NCBI GenBank assembly: GCA_026182355.1
Contig: JAPFBL010000550.1
Location: forward strand, 1-64,000
DNA: 64,000 nucleotides
Source of the DNA: Hermatobates lingyangjiaoensis
Lineage: Eukaryota; Arthropoda; Insecta; Hemiptera; Hermatobatidae
Direction: 5' to 3'
Part shown: one piece after another, positions 20,432-31,799 of the stretch
Position numbering within the stretch: position 1 is the first letter of the stretch
Layout: every line of letters starts with the position of its first letter
Notes under the pieces: generated by a model
The model's database searches: none
Seen by the model: only the letters and a program-made list of their open reading frames with translations
Told to the model about the DNA's origin: nothing
Position numbers and translations under genes: made by a program

Positions 20432-23063
20432 TTGATTTCACGTTACAGGAAAACGCGTTGTACGAGGGACATGAAATCGCGTTATAGGAAAACGCGTTAT
20501 ATGAGGGACATGAAATCGAGTTATAGGAAAACGAGTTACACGATGGATATGAAATCGCGTTATAGGAAAACGCGTTATACGAGGGACATGAAATCGAGTT
20601 ATAGGAAAACGAGTTACACGATGGATATGAAATTGCGTTATAGGAAAACTAGTTATATGAGAGACATGAAATCGTGTTATACGAGGGACATGAAATGGCG
20701 TTATGGGAAAACGAGTTATTCGAGGGACATGAAATCGCGTTATAGGAAAACGAGTTCACGATGGATATGAAATCGAGTTATAGGAAAACGAGTTCACGAT
20801 GGATATGAAATCGAGTTATAGGAAAACGAGTTCACGATGGATATGAAATCGAGTTATAGGAAAACGAGTTACACGATGGATATGAAATCGAGTTATAGGA
20901 AAACGAGTTACACGATGGATATGAAATCGAGTTATAGGAAAACGCGTTATACGAGGGACATGAAATCGAGTTATAGGAAAACGAGTTCACGATGGATATG
21001 AAATCGAGTTATAGGAAAACGAGTTACACGATGGATATGAAATCGAGTTATAGGAAAACGAGTTACACGATGGATATGAAATCGAGTTATAGGAAAACGA
21101 GTTCACGATGGATATGAAATCGAGTTATAGGAAAACGAGTTACACGATGGATATGAAATCGAGTTATAGGAAAACGAGTTACACGATGGATATGAAATCG
21201 CGTTATAGGAAAACGCGTTATACGAGGGACATGAAATCGAGTTATAGGAAAACGAGTTCACGATGGATATGAAATCGAGTTATAGGAAAACGAGTTCACG
21301 ATGGATATGAAATCGAGTTATAGGAAAACGAGTTCACGATGGATATGAAATCGAGTTATAGGAAAACGAGTTCACGATGGATATGAAATCGAGTTATAGG
21401 AAAACGAGTTCACGATGGATATGAAATCGAGTTATAGGAAAACGAGTTACACGATGGATATGAAATCGCGTTATAGGAAAACGCGTTATACGAGGGACAT
21501 GAAATCGAGTTATAGGAAAACGAGTTACACGATGGGTATGAAATCGAGTTATAGGAAAACGAGTTACACGATGGATATGAAATCGAGTTATAGGAAAACG
21601 AGTTCACGATGGATATGAAATCGAGTTATAGGAAAACGAGTTACACGATGGATATGAAATCGAGTTATAGGAAAACGAGTTACACGATGGATATGAAATC
21701 GAGTTATAGGAAAACGAGTTCACGATGGATATGAAATCGAGTTATAGGAAAACGAGTTCACGATGGATATGAAATCGAGTTATAGGAAAACGAGTTACAC
21801 GATGGATATGAAATCGCGTTATAGGAAAACGCGTTATACGAGGGACATGAAATCGAGTTATAGGAAAACGAGTTCACGATGGATATGAAATCGAGTTATA
21901 GGAAAACGAGTTCACGATGGATATGAAATCGAGTTATAGGAAAACGAGTTACACGATGGATATGAAATCGAGTTATAGGAAAACGAGTTACACGATGGAT
22001 ATGAAATCGAGTTATAGGAAAACGAGTTCACGATGGATATGAAATCGAGTTATAGGAAAACGAGTTCACGATGGATATGAAATCGAGTTATAGGAAAACG
22101 AGTTACACGATGGATATGAAATCGCGTTACAGGAAAACGCGTTATACGAGGGACATGAAATCGAGTTATAGGAAAACGAGTTACACGATGGATATGAAAT
22201 TACGTTATAGGAAAACTAGTTATATGAGAGACATGAAATCGTGTTATACGAGGGACATGAAATGGCGTTATGGGAAAACGAGTTATTCGAGGGACATGAA
22301 ATCGCGTTATAGGAAAACGAGTTATACGAGAGACATGAAATCGCGTTAAGGAAAACGCTTTATAGGAATGCGCATTATACGAGGAACATGAAATGCGTTA
22401 TAGGAAAACGAGTTATACGAGAGACATGAAATCGTGTATAAGAGGGACATGAAATCGCATTATAGGAAAACGCGTTATAGTAGGGACATGAAATCGTGTT
22501 ATAGGAAAACGCGTTATTCAAGGGATATGAAATCGAATTACAGAAAAACGTGTTATACGAGGGACATGAAATCGCGTTATACGAAGGACATGAAATCACG
22601 TTATAGGAAAACGTGTTATACGAAGGACATGAAATCGTGTTATAGGAAAACGAGTTATACGAGGAACATGAAATCGCGTTATACGAAGGACATAAAATCA
22701 CGTTATAGGAAAATGCGTTGTACGAAGGACATGAAATCGCGTTATAGGAAAACGCTTTATACGAGGAACATGAAATCCGCGTTATACGAAGGACATGAAA
22801 TCACGTATAGGAAAAAGCGTTATACGTGGGACATGAAATCGCGTTATAGGAAAACGCGTTTTACGAGGGACATGAATTCTCGTTATAAGAAAACAAGTTA
22901 TATGTGGGACATGAAATCTCGTGATAAGAAAACACGTTATACGAGGGACATGAAATCTCGTTATAAGAAAACACGTTATACGATGGAAATGAAATCGCAT
23001 TATAGGAAAAGCGTTATATGAGGGATATGAAATCACGTTACATGAAAACGCGTTATAAGAGTA
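20432..23063. repeat. 38/39-bp CpG-containing satellite, about 68 copies
   Basis: The unit contains 'gttataggaaaacgagtt', then 'acacgatggatatgaaatcg'. A common variant lacks one base (38 bp). Because 39 is a multiple of three, several spurious open frames of 13-residue repeats occur, one 195 codons long. Most units hold several CpGs in an otherwise CpG-poor window. The block 20632-20745 recurs almost exactly at 22195-22310, showing a segmental duplication about 1.56 kb apart. The right end (22370-23063) is more diverged. Confidence 0.95.
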
Positions 23064-23154
23064 CCGTGTTATAGGAGGAGTTACTGTACTTATAACAATT
23101 TTTTAAGAAGAAGAACCGCAATGAAGTTGAAAGGCTTTTACTTTTGAAACAGGA

Positions 23155-23300
23155 CGAGGGTAGCTCAGTGGCTTGCGAGCTCGTCTCTGGACTAGTAGAT
23201 CCAGGAGTTCAATACTAACTCTGGTCTTGGATTTATTGAAGCAGGTGTCGGACAAGTCTGAGCATGTCCGTCCCTTGGAGAGGATAAAGGTAAGACACAG
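23155..23300 (+). mobile_element. SINE, tRNA head plus partial body
   Basis: 'ggtagctcagtggcttgcga' (A-box) and 'ggagttcaatact' (degenerate B-box), followed by 'ctgagcatgtccgtcccttg' from the body. The tail is replaced by the next tandem repeat. Confidence 0.75.
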
Positions 23301-23530
23301 GCGTCTTCAGCAAACAAGGAAGGTGTACTAGTGTCTACTATGTGCGAACTGCGCATGTACAACTTTATCAGTTCACTGCGTCTTCAGCAAGCAAGGAAGG
23401 TGCTAGTTATCTACTATGTGCGAACTGCGCATGTCCAACTTCATCAGTTCACTGCGTCTTCAGCAAACAAGGAAGGTGTACTAGTGTCTACTATGTGCGA
23501 ACTGCGCATGTCCAACTTTATCAGTTCACT
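23301..23530 (+). repeat. 76/77-bp tandem repeat, three copies
   Basis: 'gcgtcttcagca(a/g)acaagg' starts at 23301, 23378 and 23454. Each unit also has 'gtgcgaactgcgcatgt'. It may have been seeded from the adjoining SINE body. Confidence 0.9.
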
Positions 23531-23579
23531 ATCACTAGAAGCGATAGATAAATTATACCACTATTAAATCTAAAACACT

Positions 23580-23785
23580 TTTTCGATGAAAATACGATCC
23601 GAAATATACAAATACATTTCAATGTACATAAAGAAACATAGACGGTCTCCAACCATCTCTGTACCAGTGCGCTTGGTTTCCCTCTCTTATCTCTCCTGAA
23701 GACGATTCAACCGAAAATTAGAGACTGTAAGTTTGTGTTTTTAATTTCTCTATGTTTCTTTATTACATTGAACACTATTAAATCT
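23580..23785 (+). mobile_element. PLE foldback
   Basis: The ends 'cactttttcgatgaaaatac' and 'ctctatgtttctttattaca' are shared in opposite orientation with 61605-61870. An intact-core hammerhead-like motif lies at 23692-23724. Confidence 0.6.
23692..23724 (+). ncRNA. Hammerhead-like motif
   Basis: TCTC/GAGA helix I (23692-23695 with 23721-23724), CTGAAGA, extra C, hairpin GATT..ACC with one mismatch, GAA, palindrome AATT, A. Confidence 0.58.
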
Positions 23786-23789
23786 AAGA

Positions 23790-24420
23790 TATATTACTGT
23801 TTATTTTTCTCAATAACCATCTTACATATTTTCAAGAGTGGAAGGAAACGTCATCAAAGTCGCAACTGGTGGACTCAGGCTCCAACAGTTTTATAATTTA
23901 TTGACAAAATCAATAATATCGACAATAATATATCGAGTTCAGCTTGTTGCGTTCGGGAAAGCTCGGCTGTCAAAACATCACTCGGCTCTGACCGGCTTTT
24001 AGTTTCACACTTCTCCGTTTTCTCATAACTCGTATTTCATGCCTTCTTAAATTCTTTTTTATTCAGATTTTATTTAATCATCTTTCTTGTTTGTAATAAA
24101 CTTTTATTCTTTTTTTTTATTCAATCTATCCTATTATATAACATTATTCTATATTTTTCCGCGTACCTCTAGCAGTGTTTCGTAATTACTAACGATCTTT
24201 TTTTATCCGCGTGAAAAGATGTCAAAACTTGGAACTACTGCTTGACTAAATGTAACCAGAGTAGAGCGTATTTAAGAAATTTTATAAGCGATGGTTACAA
24301 AACCATGATGGTACCTAGCATCAGAGGGATATTATTATAATTCACAAATGAAAAGAAAGAATGAAGAAAATATCGAAACTCAACTATATTATCGGGCGGA
24401 GATAAAGAAAACTTAGGAAA
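23790..24420. other. Unassigned sequence
   Basis: A slightly GC-richer patch at 23930-24010 without a recognisable frame; otherwise AT-rich. Confidence 0.3.
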
Positions 24421-24424
24421 CATT

Positions 24425-24602
24425 GGGAGTCATATACCTTTCCTAACTGAAGTGTATTTAGGGTAGGGATGTTTAACGAGTACCTGAAATCGTACAGGCT
24501 AGACACCGATAGAGTAACGTCCTTTCCGAGGGACGACGTGCTCAGCTTTCTGTTGGACAACAGAACCCCAGACCTACCATTCCAGAGGTAAGCACACTTG
24601 CG
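24425..24602 (-). mobile_element. SINE copy
   Basis: Inverse orientation: 'gtgtatttagggtagggatg', 'gtaacgtcctttccgaggga', tRNA head 'ccagacctaccattccagag'. It is followed by a poly(C) run (24603-24617), that is, G-rich at the SINE 5' side. Confidence 0.8.
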
Positions 24603-24634
24603 CCCCCCCCTCCCCCCTCTGAATTATAATTAGA

Positions 24635-24913
24635 TTAGGTTGAATTGGCATGTCTTCCACAAGGGAAAACGTTGGTCTTTGTGATACTACACAATCGAGA
24701 GTTATTTTACATTGGAAATCTTAAATTTTGCCTAATTCAAGTGTATTTAGAGTAGGGATATTTAAGCCAGGTTTGGTACTGACAGCTCTCCGAGGGATAA
24801 CAAGCTCAGATATATTTATCTCCCATGTGAATAAATCGAAGAGAGAGTGGGTTTTGAACCCTGCACCTACCAGTTCAGAGGCGAGCACGTTATCACTGCC
24901 CCCCCCCCCCCCC
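24635..24913 (-). mobile_element. SINE copy
   Basis: Starts at the tail 'ttaggttgaattggcatgtc' and runs through 'caagtgtatttagagtaggg' to the tRNA head. A 15-base C run (24898-24912) closes its 5' side. Confidence 0.82.
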
Positions 24914-24921
24914 GCATTACA

Positions 24922-25215
24922 ATAAGGTTAGGTTGCAGTGGCAGTCTCCCACAAGGGAACACACACAAAACAAATTTTGGCCTTTATGATACCACATAAG
25001 ATTGATTATACATTGGAAATCTCTTAAATTTTGCCTAAATCAAGTTTATTTAGAGTAGGAATATTTAAACCAGGCTCGGGACTAACTGCTTAACGTCCTC
25101 TCCGAGGGACAACGTGCTCAGATTTATTCACCTCCAGTCAGAGTGGGTATTGAACCACAGACCTACCATTCCTGAGGCGAGCATGTGCCCACTGAGCTAA
25201 CCTGGCCCCACCGTA
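24922..25215 (-). mobile_element. SINE copy, nearly complete
   Basis: Tail 'aaggttaggttgcagtggca', body 'acgtcctctccgagggacaa', head 'gggtattgaaccacagac' and 'gagctaacctggcccc'. The order is tail to head, so it is transcribed leftward. Confidence 0.85.
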
Positions 25216-26040
25216 GTATCGTTATTAAAGAGAGAGACTGAATTATTATGTAAACAAGGAACAGGATTCAACGTAAGATACTTGTAAAAAGAGATAGAGA
25301 GTTGTTTAATCGTATCACAGTTGTGTATTAGACAGAGTGCGGACTAGAAGAGCAGCCTATGTCCGCAGGCATGATAATGAGAAAACTGTCATTTTCAGGC
25401 TAACAATGGCTTCTCTTTCAGAAATAGGTTATCAGAGGTCGATAAGATAAGGGGAATGAAGAGGAAGCGATGAAGAATGAAGATGGAGAAGAATGAATGA
25501 AAGAGATGAAGACTTTAAGAGGATGACGTAGTTCATCGAAGTGTTACACTGAGAGCCAAGGCAGTGACTGAAGTCTCAACAGTACGACTCTTACACACGC
25601 AACAATGCAACCACTAAACGAAAATGGTAGGGGAAGGAAACAAAAAATAATAAACAATTGAAAAAAAACATATAAAATAAAAATAAATTCCGAGTAAAAA
25701 AAAAATTACAACTATAACAATCAATTAATTAATTAATCAATCCATAATCATTTATTAATATATTTATTAGTTATTTTGTTGTGTTTCTTGTCTTGCCTCT
25801 CTGAGTAAGTTGGCAACACTGATTGAATGCGTATTGAATAAGACTTCAGTTCTCGCTTGCTTTCGGACTGGCTTTCGTCTATGTCATTACTGTCTTATCT
25901 ACTGCGATGACGCAATCGAAATATAGTTGTGAGTTTTTTTTTTATCTCTTTTCTATTTATAGATGTAAGCTATATAGCTGATGGCCTAATTAAATGTTTA
26001 CGACCGTGATGAAGTTTGAGGCTAAGACGATACATTGGCA
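25216..26040. other. Unassigned sequence with a GA-rich segment
   Basis: 25420-25560 is purine-rich ('gaggaagcgatgaagaatga'). No gene recognised. Confidence 0.3.
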
Positions 26041-26135
26041 GCATTTGAACAGAGTAAAAGAATGGGTCTCTTACTTTTCTTTACCAGAGACTAGTCAAGC
26101 ATGCAAGCCACTGGGCTACTCTGTTCTCTTGTTAT
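26041..26135 (-). mobile_element. Decayed SINE tRNA head
   Basis: 'gactagtcaagcatgcaagccactgggcta' resembles inverse A/B-box spacing of the other heads, strongly mutated. Confidence 0.35.
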
Positions 26136-26214
26136 CATTATAACATATGGAAGGCTCTCACTACCTCAGAAGATCAAAGAGCTGACATGTAATATCTCTT
26201 CTAGGGTTTGTCGG

Positions 26215-26305
26215 TTTTTAAAAACCGGTTTTAAAAACCGGTTTTTTGGAGAAAATTAAGAAATTCGAAAACCGGTTTTTTAGTAGAAAATATCGGTTTT
26301 CAATG
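26215..26305. repeat. Cluster of 'aaaaccggttt' palindromes
   Basis: At least four 'accggtt' cores in about 90 bp, alternating with A/T spacers. No known function. Confidence 0.6.
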
Positions 26306-26920
26306 TATGAACAACACATAAAAAAATTTTGAAGATAACAAATGTAACCAAATCTACCAGATTGATGAAAACACTGTTGCAAGCTCATATAAGTAACTTA
26401 TATAAGTTGACTGTCTGCGCCATATTAATTAGTTCTTTGTTGGGTTTCCATTCCATGCAACTTGTTCCCTTGACGAATGATTTTGAAAAGAGTAGTGCAT
26501 TGAGAGTTTCAGCACTCAAAATTAACGATCGATAATCATCGCCGATAATGCTCATCACTGCCTTCGGGTATGATGACGGGGTATCATATTACAATATGAT
26601 ACCCGAATTACTATTTTGAATATTTTGTAGTATTTATTTTCGTTATTTTTTTATAAATTTAGATCCATTTTAAGAAATAGTACCAAATAATGACACTTTA
26701 CATAATAGTAGTACCAAACGTACCAAACTTTTATCTCGAAAGCAAATAGTACCACATTTGGTACTGTAGTACCAATTCTAGCAGCTCAGAAGGGTAACCT
26801 GTGCTCTTGCGTGCCAGAGATAAGTCATCGGCGTGCCAAGTTTGGCACACGTGCCAGAGGTTTGCCACCCCCGATCTAGACCATATCACCAAAGAAAATA
26901 AACATTTTATTTGGCCATTA
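26306..26920. other. Unassigned, probable old DNA-transposon pieces
   Basis: 26715-26790 has repeated 'gtacca' and its inverse. 26815-26880 has 'gtgccaagtttggcacacgt' and 'aggtttgccacccc', reminiscent of hAT termini. No complete element resolved. Confidence 0.35.
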
Positions 26921-26923
26921 ACT

Positions 26924-26970
26924 ACGGTTAGGTTAGGTTGCAGTGGTAACCCCATAAGGTACAACACATA
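26924..26970 (-). mobile_element. SINE tail, left part of a split SINE
   Basis: 'ggttaggttaggttgcagtg' up to 'caacacata'. The continuation 'taggccgaacgattgggccc' resumes at 28291 after an inserted MITE. Confidence 0.8.
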
Positions 26971-27303
26971 ACGTCTTTTTCCGAAAATAAGGCATCCCCC
27001 GAAATTACTCCTAGCGTGATTTTCGGGACTTTTTGAAAAATAAGCCCTTCTCTAGAAAATAAAGTCTAGTTAAAATAATGAGAAAAATATAATTCGTTAA
27101 AAATCGCTATTGAATTTAGTAGGTATCTCTAGATACCCTAATATCTCAGAGAATTGTTTGTGAACAAAATATTCTGAAGAAATTCCTTGTTTACCTCTAC
27201 AATCTGTTTCAAGCAGTGCACAGGCACGTGTCAAAATAAATTCCTAAAATGTATAAAGGAGAATTTATCTTAAAAACACAATAAGGCAGAAGTCTGCTTA
27301 GAG

Positions 27304-28123
27304 CAGTGGTTCTCAAACTGGGGTTCGCGGTCCCCTAGGGTACCGCGAAGAGTCCATTCAGTACTTGAAATGGTCGGCTAGCCCATTTGGGATTGTTACA
27401 GTGATAAAGACATCGTTGTTGTTGGGAAAGGATATCAAAGCGTTGCATCTCAAATTACACCTTTTTCCGTTTGAAGTTTCTGGATAGGGAGGGAGAGTCA
27501 AAGAAGTGTTTTGTTTGTGTGACTCATGTCAACAAGCTTACGCGATTCTACTCGAGTTGTATTGATTGGAGGTGAGGTGAATTGCGTGATTATATGTGAA
27601 TTGTTTTCCGTGAATTGTCAATTAGTGATTTTTGGATCCAAATGGTATAGTCCTATCCTGAAGTTGCAAAGCTCTCTCTAAAGGTGCTGATTCCATTCGC
27701 AACCACCTATGAATGTGAGAAAGCATTTTCTGCATTACTTGTCATCAAAACAAAATCCCGAAACAGGTTAGAAGCCATAAATGATATGAGCGTTGCACTT
27801 GCCAAAACTAAACCAAATATAGAAGAACTGGTTGAGGCAAAGCAAATGCACCCATCACATTGAATGAAGTTTTAATATATTTCAATGTTGCTATTTTCTG
27901 ATTGAATAATTGATTAAATAAGATTTTTTTTTGTTTTAATAGAAATCGATTGCAATTTTTTGAAAACATATTTTTGTGTTTGAATAAACGTTTGTTTCCC
28001 CAAAATGTTTTGTTCCAGTAACCTATATGTTAACTGGTTGTTATAAAAGGGTCCGTGAACCATCTAAAATATCATAAAGAGACCGCCATGCAAAAAATCT
28101 CAAATTGAGTTTGAAAACCACTG
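27304..28123 (+). mobile_element. hAT element (820 bp) with 8-bp target duplication
   Basis: Ends CAGTGGTTCTCAAACT... and ...AGTTTGAAAACCACTG are classic hAT inverted repeats. GCTTAGAG flanks both sides (27296-27303 and 28124-28131). It carries only the last part of a transposase. Confidence 0.95.
27651..27863 (+). pseudogene. hAT transposase C-terminal (dimerisation) fragment
   Basis: 71 codons from SYPEVAKLSLKVLIPFATTY through CEKAFSALLVIKTKSRNRLE to a tail QMHPSH and stop (27861-27863). The block IPFATTYxCExxFSAL...KxKxRNRL is the hallmark hATC dimerisation domain, closest in style to ZBED5/buster-type proteins. The BED finger and the catalytic DDE residues are gone, so this internally deleted copy is non-autonomous. 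Confidence 0.9.
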
Positions 28124-28290
28124 GCTTAGAGTGACTGTGCAGATAACAACGTTTGCGCATTTCAGTCTTGTAAGTCTGAGTATTGCCTATTACTTGTTGT
28201 ACTTGAAGCCCTTCCTAGAAAATAAGCCCTAGCACGCATTTTGGATCTATAAAGAAAGTAAAACAGTGTCTTATTTTCGGAAAAAGACGG

Positions 28291-28375
28291 TAGGCCGAAC
28301 GATTGGGCCCATTATGATACCACACAATGAACAGAGATTCTACACATTGGGAGCCCCCTATATTTTCTCTCTCTC
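28291..28375 (-). mobile_element. SINE, right part of a split SINE
   Basis: 'taggccgaacgattgggccc' and 'gataccacacaatgaacaga' continue the SINE broken at 26970. Confidence 0.78.
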
Positions 28376-28469
28376 TATATTTGTCTGTCGTTAATAGGTA
28401 TAAATAGTTTCCTGTGTCTATTTCCTTTTCTTGGAAATATAATTATCAAGAAAAGTTAACAAAGAGTTT

Positions 28470-28545
28470 CAGAGTGGAGTATTGAACCCCGGACCTATCA
28501 GTCCAGAGACAAGCACCTTACCATTGGGCCATGCTGGTCTCTTGG
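28470..28545 (-). mobile_element. SINE tRNA head
   Basis: 'gtattgaaccccggacctat' and 'ccattgggccatgctggtc' in inverse orientation. It may be the head of the split SINE, separated by unrelated sequence. Confidence 0.6.
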
Positions 28546-28599
28546 TTATCAACTTACCAATCAAATATAAAGTAAACAACCAAAGTAGACTCATATGTA

Positions 28600-28745
28600 T
28601 CAAAATACTGAAATAAAACCGCCACTCGGTCAGTTTTCCATGATCAAATGACACTATCATACGCAAACGTTCCGGTTTTTATTCAAAACCCACAGATGGT
28701 CATTTGAGACTTCGATTGAACCAGTACGACAGCTGAGTCCTGTTT
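28600..28745. mobile_element. PLE arm remnant
   Basis: 'caaacgttccggtttttatt' is a mutated version of 'gacgtttcggttttattt' in PLE arms at 10015 and 51184. Confidence 0.4.
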
Positions 28746-28862
28746 TCATTTCAATATTATATTTTTATATTAATATTACTTTTGTTATAATTATTAATTA
28801 TTATTACTAAAACTTCAGTAAATTAGTTTAATTAAATGTCAATTGTCAATAAAAAAAGATCG

Positions 28863-28905
28863 AATTTTTTCACAATCACTATACTTTACTTAAAGTAAAG
28901 TAAAA
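28863..28905 (-). repeat. Terminus of the 1.6-kb element
   Basis: 'cacaatcactatactttact' followed by the palindrome half. A solo end of the element at 17690-19322. Confidence 0.55.
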
Positions 28906-29129
28906 AAAAACAAGATTTCTTGACTTAATAAGAAAACATAAGACAAATTTACTGAAAAACGTTAAAACAATTTAAGGTACAATAATTGATATTAATTAAT
29001 ATTTATCTCAATATCATTTTGATTTCAGGAATGAAATTTAATTTTACGTTATAGCTTCTCGACCACTGATTCTTCAAAATACTAATTTAGTTGGATAAAT
29101 AAATAATTAAATTATTAATTGGATAAATA

Positions 29130-29310
29130 AACAGGTTGTTTTCATTGGACCAACCCTTCAGCACCACATCCTTGGTGTCTTCCTGATGATGAACACAAAG
29201 TGTTCGAAACGCGTTGTTGTTGTTGAATAAAACTTCATTTGTGTGGAGACTTTTGTTTGTTTATCCATTTTACCTCAGAATGAGTAAATACCACACAATT
29301 ACGGATTGCA
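29130..29310 (+). mobile_element. PLE family C arm
   Basis: 'tgttttcattggaccaaccc' through 'ttaccyc'-like end matching the arms of 41885-43441, with an intact hammerhead-like core. Confidence 0.65.
29180..29218 (+). ncRNA. Hammerhead-like motif (family C)
   Basis: CTGATGA 29183-29189, extra T, GAACAC/GTGTTC, GAAA 29206-29209, palindrome ACGCGT, T. Confidence 0.66.
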
Positions 29311-29329
29311 CAACTAATGACTAATTTAG

Positions 29330-29865
29330 TTGTAAAGGATTAGGTCTAAATTAATAACTTCTGATTTCAAAGCGATGTTTCTTCAAAATTTGTTTGGCAT
29401 TCTTAAAGCTAAAATCAATTTATTAAAAAAAATTAGTATTCCTATAAACAACTCTGATAACAAATACCTCCACGGAATATCAACCTGACAGAAAAAATAA
29501 AAACAATAACCAAGAGCACAAAAAAAGTAGAAGAAAACTAACATGTGCAGTGTCATTGTCTTTACAGTTAGATGTGTTTACAACATTATTGCTTTTATTC
29601 TCATTAGGACTAAAAGTAATAATGATATAACATGACATCACATAAAGACAAAAATAAAGTACATTTTGGTTTTGTTTTATTTTTTTTTTGCTGTTGCTAA
29701 TTGTGTTCTTGTTTTCAAGGTTGTTTAAAGTGGTATTATTTTGTTCAGTAAATAGTTTTTAGATTTGAGAATGCCGAAAAAAATTTCGAAGAAACATCGG
29801 CTTGAAATCAGAAGTTATTAATTTAGACCTGAATCCTCAATAACTAAATTAGAATGACTATATTA
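29330..29865. mobile_element. Foldback element, PLE-like
   Basis: Arms 'taataacttctgatttcaaa' and inverse at 29805-29825, with inner 'tttggcattct'. The core ('gaagaaacatcggc') is degenerate. About 350 bp of internal sequence has no frame. Confidence 0.5.
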
Positions 29866-29869
29866 TGAT

Positions 29870-31240
29870 TCAACTATAGTATTATCATGGTTTCATAGAG
29901 ATATCAAAACTGAATAACAGATAAAATATCATTGATAGTACCACAAAAGTTATTATTCATATTTTAATAACTAATAATGTCATAGTAGTCATAAAGAACG
30001 AATATGGCCGACGTCGTTATAAATATAAAAAGCTAGGCCAATACCAATATCAAAAGGAAAATCTCTTAAATTATGGATATTGTTTGTGAATGGTTTAAAC
30101 AAAAGAAACTTATTTAAAAAGTTTTACATTGTTTTGTCATTTTGTTCTGAATACTACACAAAACACAATTCATAGTTAATTATATCAACAATTTATGTAA
30201 AACCACAAGAGTCAGAAAACGTTTTATCTAATTTTGAACAATGATATGGTTTCAATTATTACAATTCATTCAAGCTAGAATTATAATGTATTTAGTAAAA
30301 TTTAATCAAAAATGCTTACATTGATATCAAGCAGTTAGAATAATTAATGAATACGTAGGTACGTATTCATTAATACCTATATTTACTTGGAACATTTTAA
30401 ATTATATGATAATTGATCATTTACATGAATCAAAATGTACAGACAAAATATCCTAGGGAAAATGTTACGATATTACCTTTGATAACTCACATAATATGGT
30501 ATTCAAATATAAGTTTTCACTTGTTTGTAATAAATCAATATACTTTCAAAGCAAAGACGACGTAGTTGCCGTATAATTGTTATATTGTTTTCTATGTTAC
30601 ATTAAAAATTAAAAACTCTACATGTGAACCGTATTTTTAAATATTGTACTTTCTGCTATTTAGTCTTCAATTAACACATAGAAGCCATAGAGTCATAAAT
30701 TACCAATAGATATTGATTTGATTGTCCTATGAACGATATGATATCGGTCATAAATTGGGAACTCAAAAGTTCAGGTAACACTTGTTCTGAAAATTCGGAA
30801 TTATATAACGAAAACAAATCTGTTATAATAAAAAGAGTTATTAGTATAAAAAGTATTTTCAAAGCCAACTGAATACTGAAAACGTACTGTTATGTCCTTA
30901 AGTTTCGTATTATTACATCGAAGAAAAGGTGTTTGCGTCCATATGAACCTCGTTAAATAATGAGATCTGAAAATTACAATTTAGAATAATATTTTACCTA
31001 TTCTAATGTTGGATTAGAGTTTTGTTACGACTTTTTCTATGTGATTCTTGGTCATACGATCTTTGACACAAATTCGGATCCATTATGTTGGTGCAACTGA
31101 TCTGGAAGCTTGATAATATAAGTTACATTTTATCGAAAAATTCTAATAATTCCTCTAAAGCTGTTTTTATATTTTCTTCAATTATGAAATTTCGATCAAT
31201 ATAATCAAGTAAATAGCATTTTTTTTTTGTTAAGCTCATA
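29870..31240. other. Repeat-poor region upstream of KDM4
   Basis: No transposon recognised. A minus-strand 65-codon frame at 30671-30868 has a hydrophobic start but no family I know; not called as a gene. Confidence 0.4.
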
Positions 31241-31345
31241 TTTTGACTTCTGTGTACACTCGTACCACTCGAAGTTGTGTCTGTGGCGTTGGTGTTAATG
31301 GCGGCGTGTGATCATTTATTTTTACGAAAACTTTGAGTTCGTACA
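31240..31345 (+). promoter_or_regulatory. Possible KDM4 promoter / 5' UTR patch
   Basis: A locally GC-rich island about 320-420 bp upstream of the start codon, including 'aatggcggcg', a fit to the YY1-type motif often found just downstream of transcription starts. A transcription start here is inference. Confidence 0.35.
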
Positions 31346-31661
31346 GTTTGATTAGTTTATGAGAAAGTTTAGTTTTAAATAATTTTTTGATGGAATTATA
31401 AAAATCAACGAGGTTTCAAACGGTTTACTGATATGGATTTAGATGTGACATAAAGACCTACTAAAATTAATCAGGAATAAACTTTCTATCAATATAATAA
31501 GAGTTGAATTGAATTCTAGTTTTTCTCAGATAACTGGATGTGTATAAATTTCCAATTACAAGTATTCTATCAGTATTTCCCGAATAAGTCATGTTTGTTT
31601 ACATTGATGGTATAACCTACTCTACTAGATATTGCTAGTAGTTGGTTTATTAAATCTAACA

Positions 31662-31787
31662 ATGGAACAGAAATCAGGAATCCCAAAAATTCAGGTCTTT
31701 AGACCTACTTATGAAGAGTTTCAAGATTTTTCCAGCTACATTAATTATATAGAATCACAAGGAGCTCACAAAGCTGGACTTGCTAAG
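31662..31787 (+). CDS. KDM4: KDM4 histone demethylase, exon 1 (JmjN domain)
   Basis: 42 codons from ATG (31662, good context 'aacaatgg') to a GTAGGT donor at 31788. The reading [20 protein letters not shown] followed by [13 protein letters not shown] is the JmjN domain of KDM4/JMJD2 demethylases; vertebrate KDM4A has the equivalent F-Y-P-T-x-E-E-F and [17 protein letters not shown]4 enzymes remove methyl groups from H3K9 and H3K36 using Fe(II) and 2-oxoglutarate; JmjN packs against JmjC. The exon ends in phase 0 exactly at the conserved LAK, which continues as IIPPQEW in exon 2. The open frame runs a further 11 codons into the intron, which is incidental. Any 5' UTR exons are unrecognised. 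Start chosen: the upstream in-frame ATG at 31632 would add LVVGLLNLT, which is not family-like. Confidence 0.93.
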
Positions 31788-31799
31788 GTAGGTTTCCTT

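Larger units (their letters stand above)
26971..28290. mobile_element. TA-flanked MITE interrupted by a hAT
   Basis: Inverted ends 'acgtctttttccgaaaataa' and the inverse of 'ttattttcggaaaaagacgg', with TA on both sides (26969-26970, 28291-28292). Removing the inner hAT and its duplication leaves about 490 bp with no coding frame. TA duplication suggests Tc1/mariner-type mobilisation; the superfamily is otherwise unknown. Confidence 0.75.

Noticed and set aside
22434..23021. 195-codon open frame of 13-residue repeats
   Set aside because: It is produced by a 39-bp satellite whose unit is divisible by three; frames also exist on the opposite strand, and composition is that of the repeat.
30671..30868. 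Minus-strand 65-codon frame with hydrophobic start (MALKILFILITLFII)
   Set aside because: No recognisable family, no splice or expression evidence, and frames of this length are common in AT-rich DNA.
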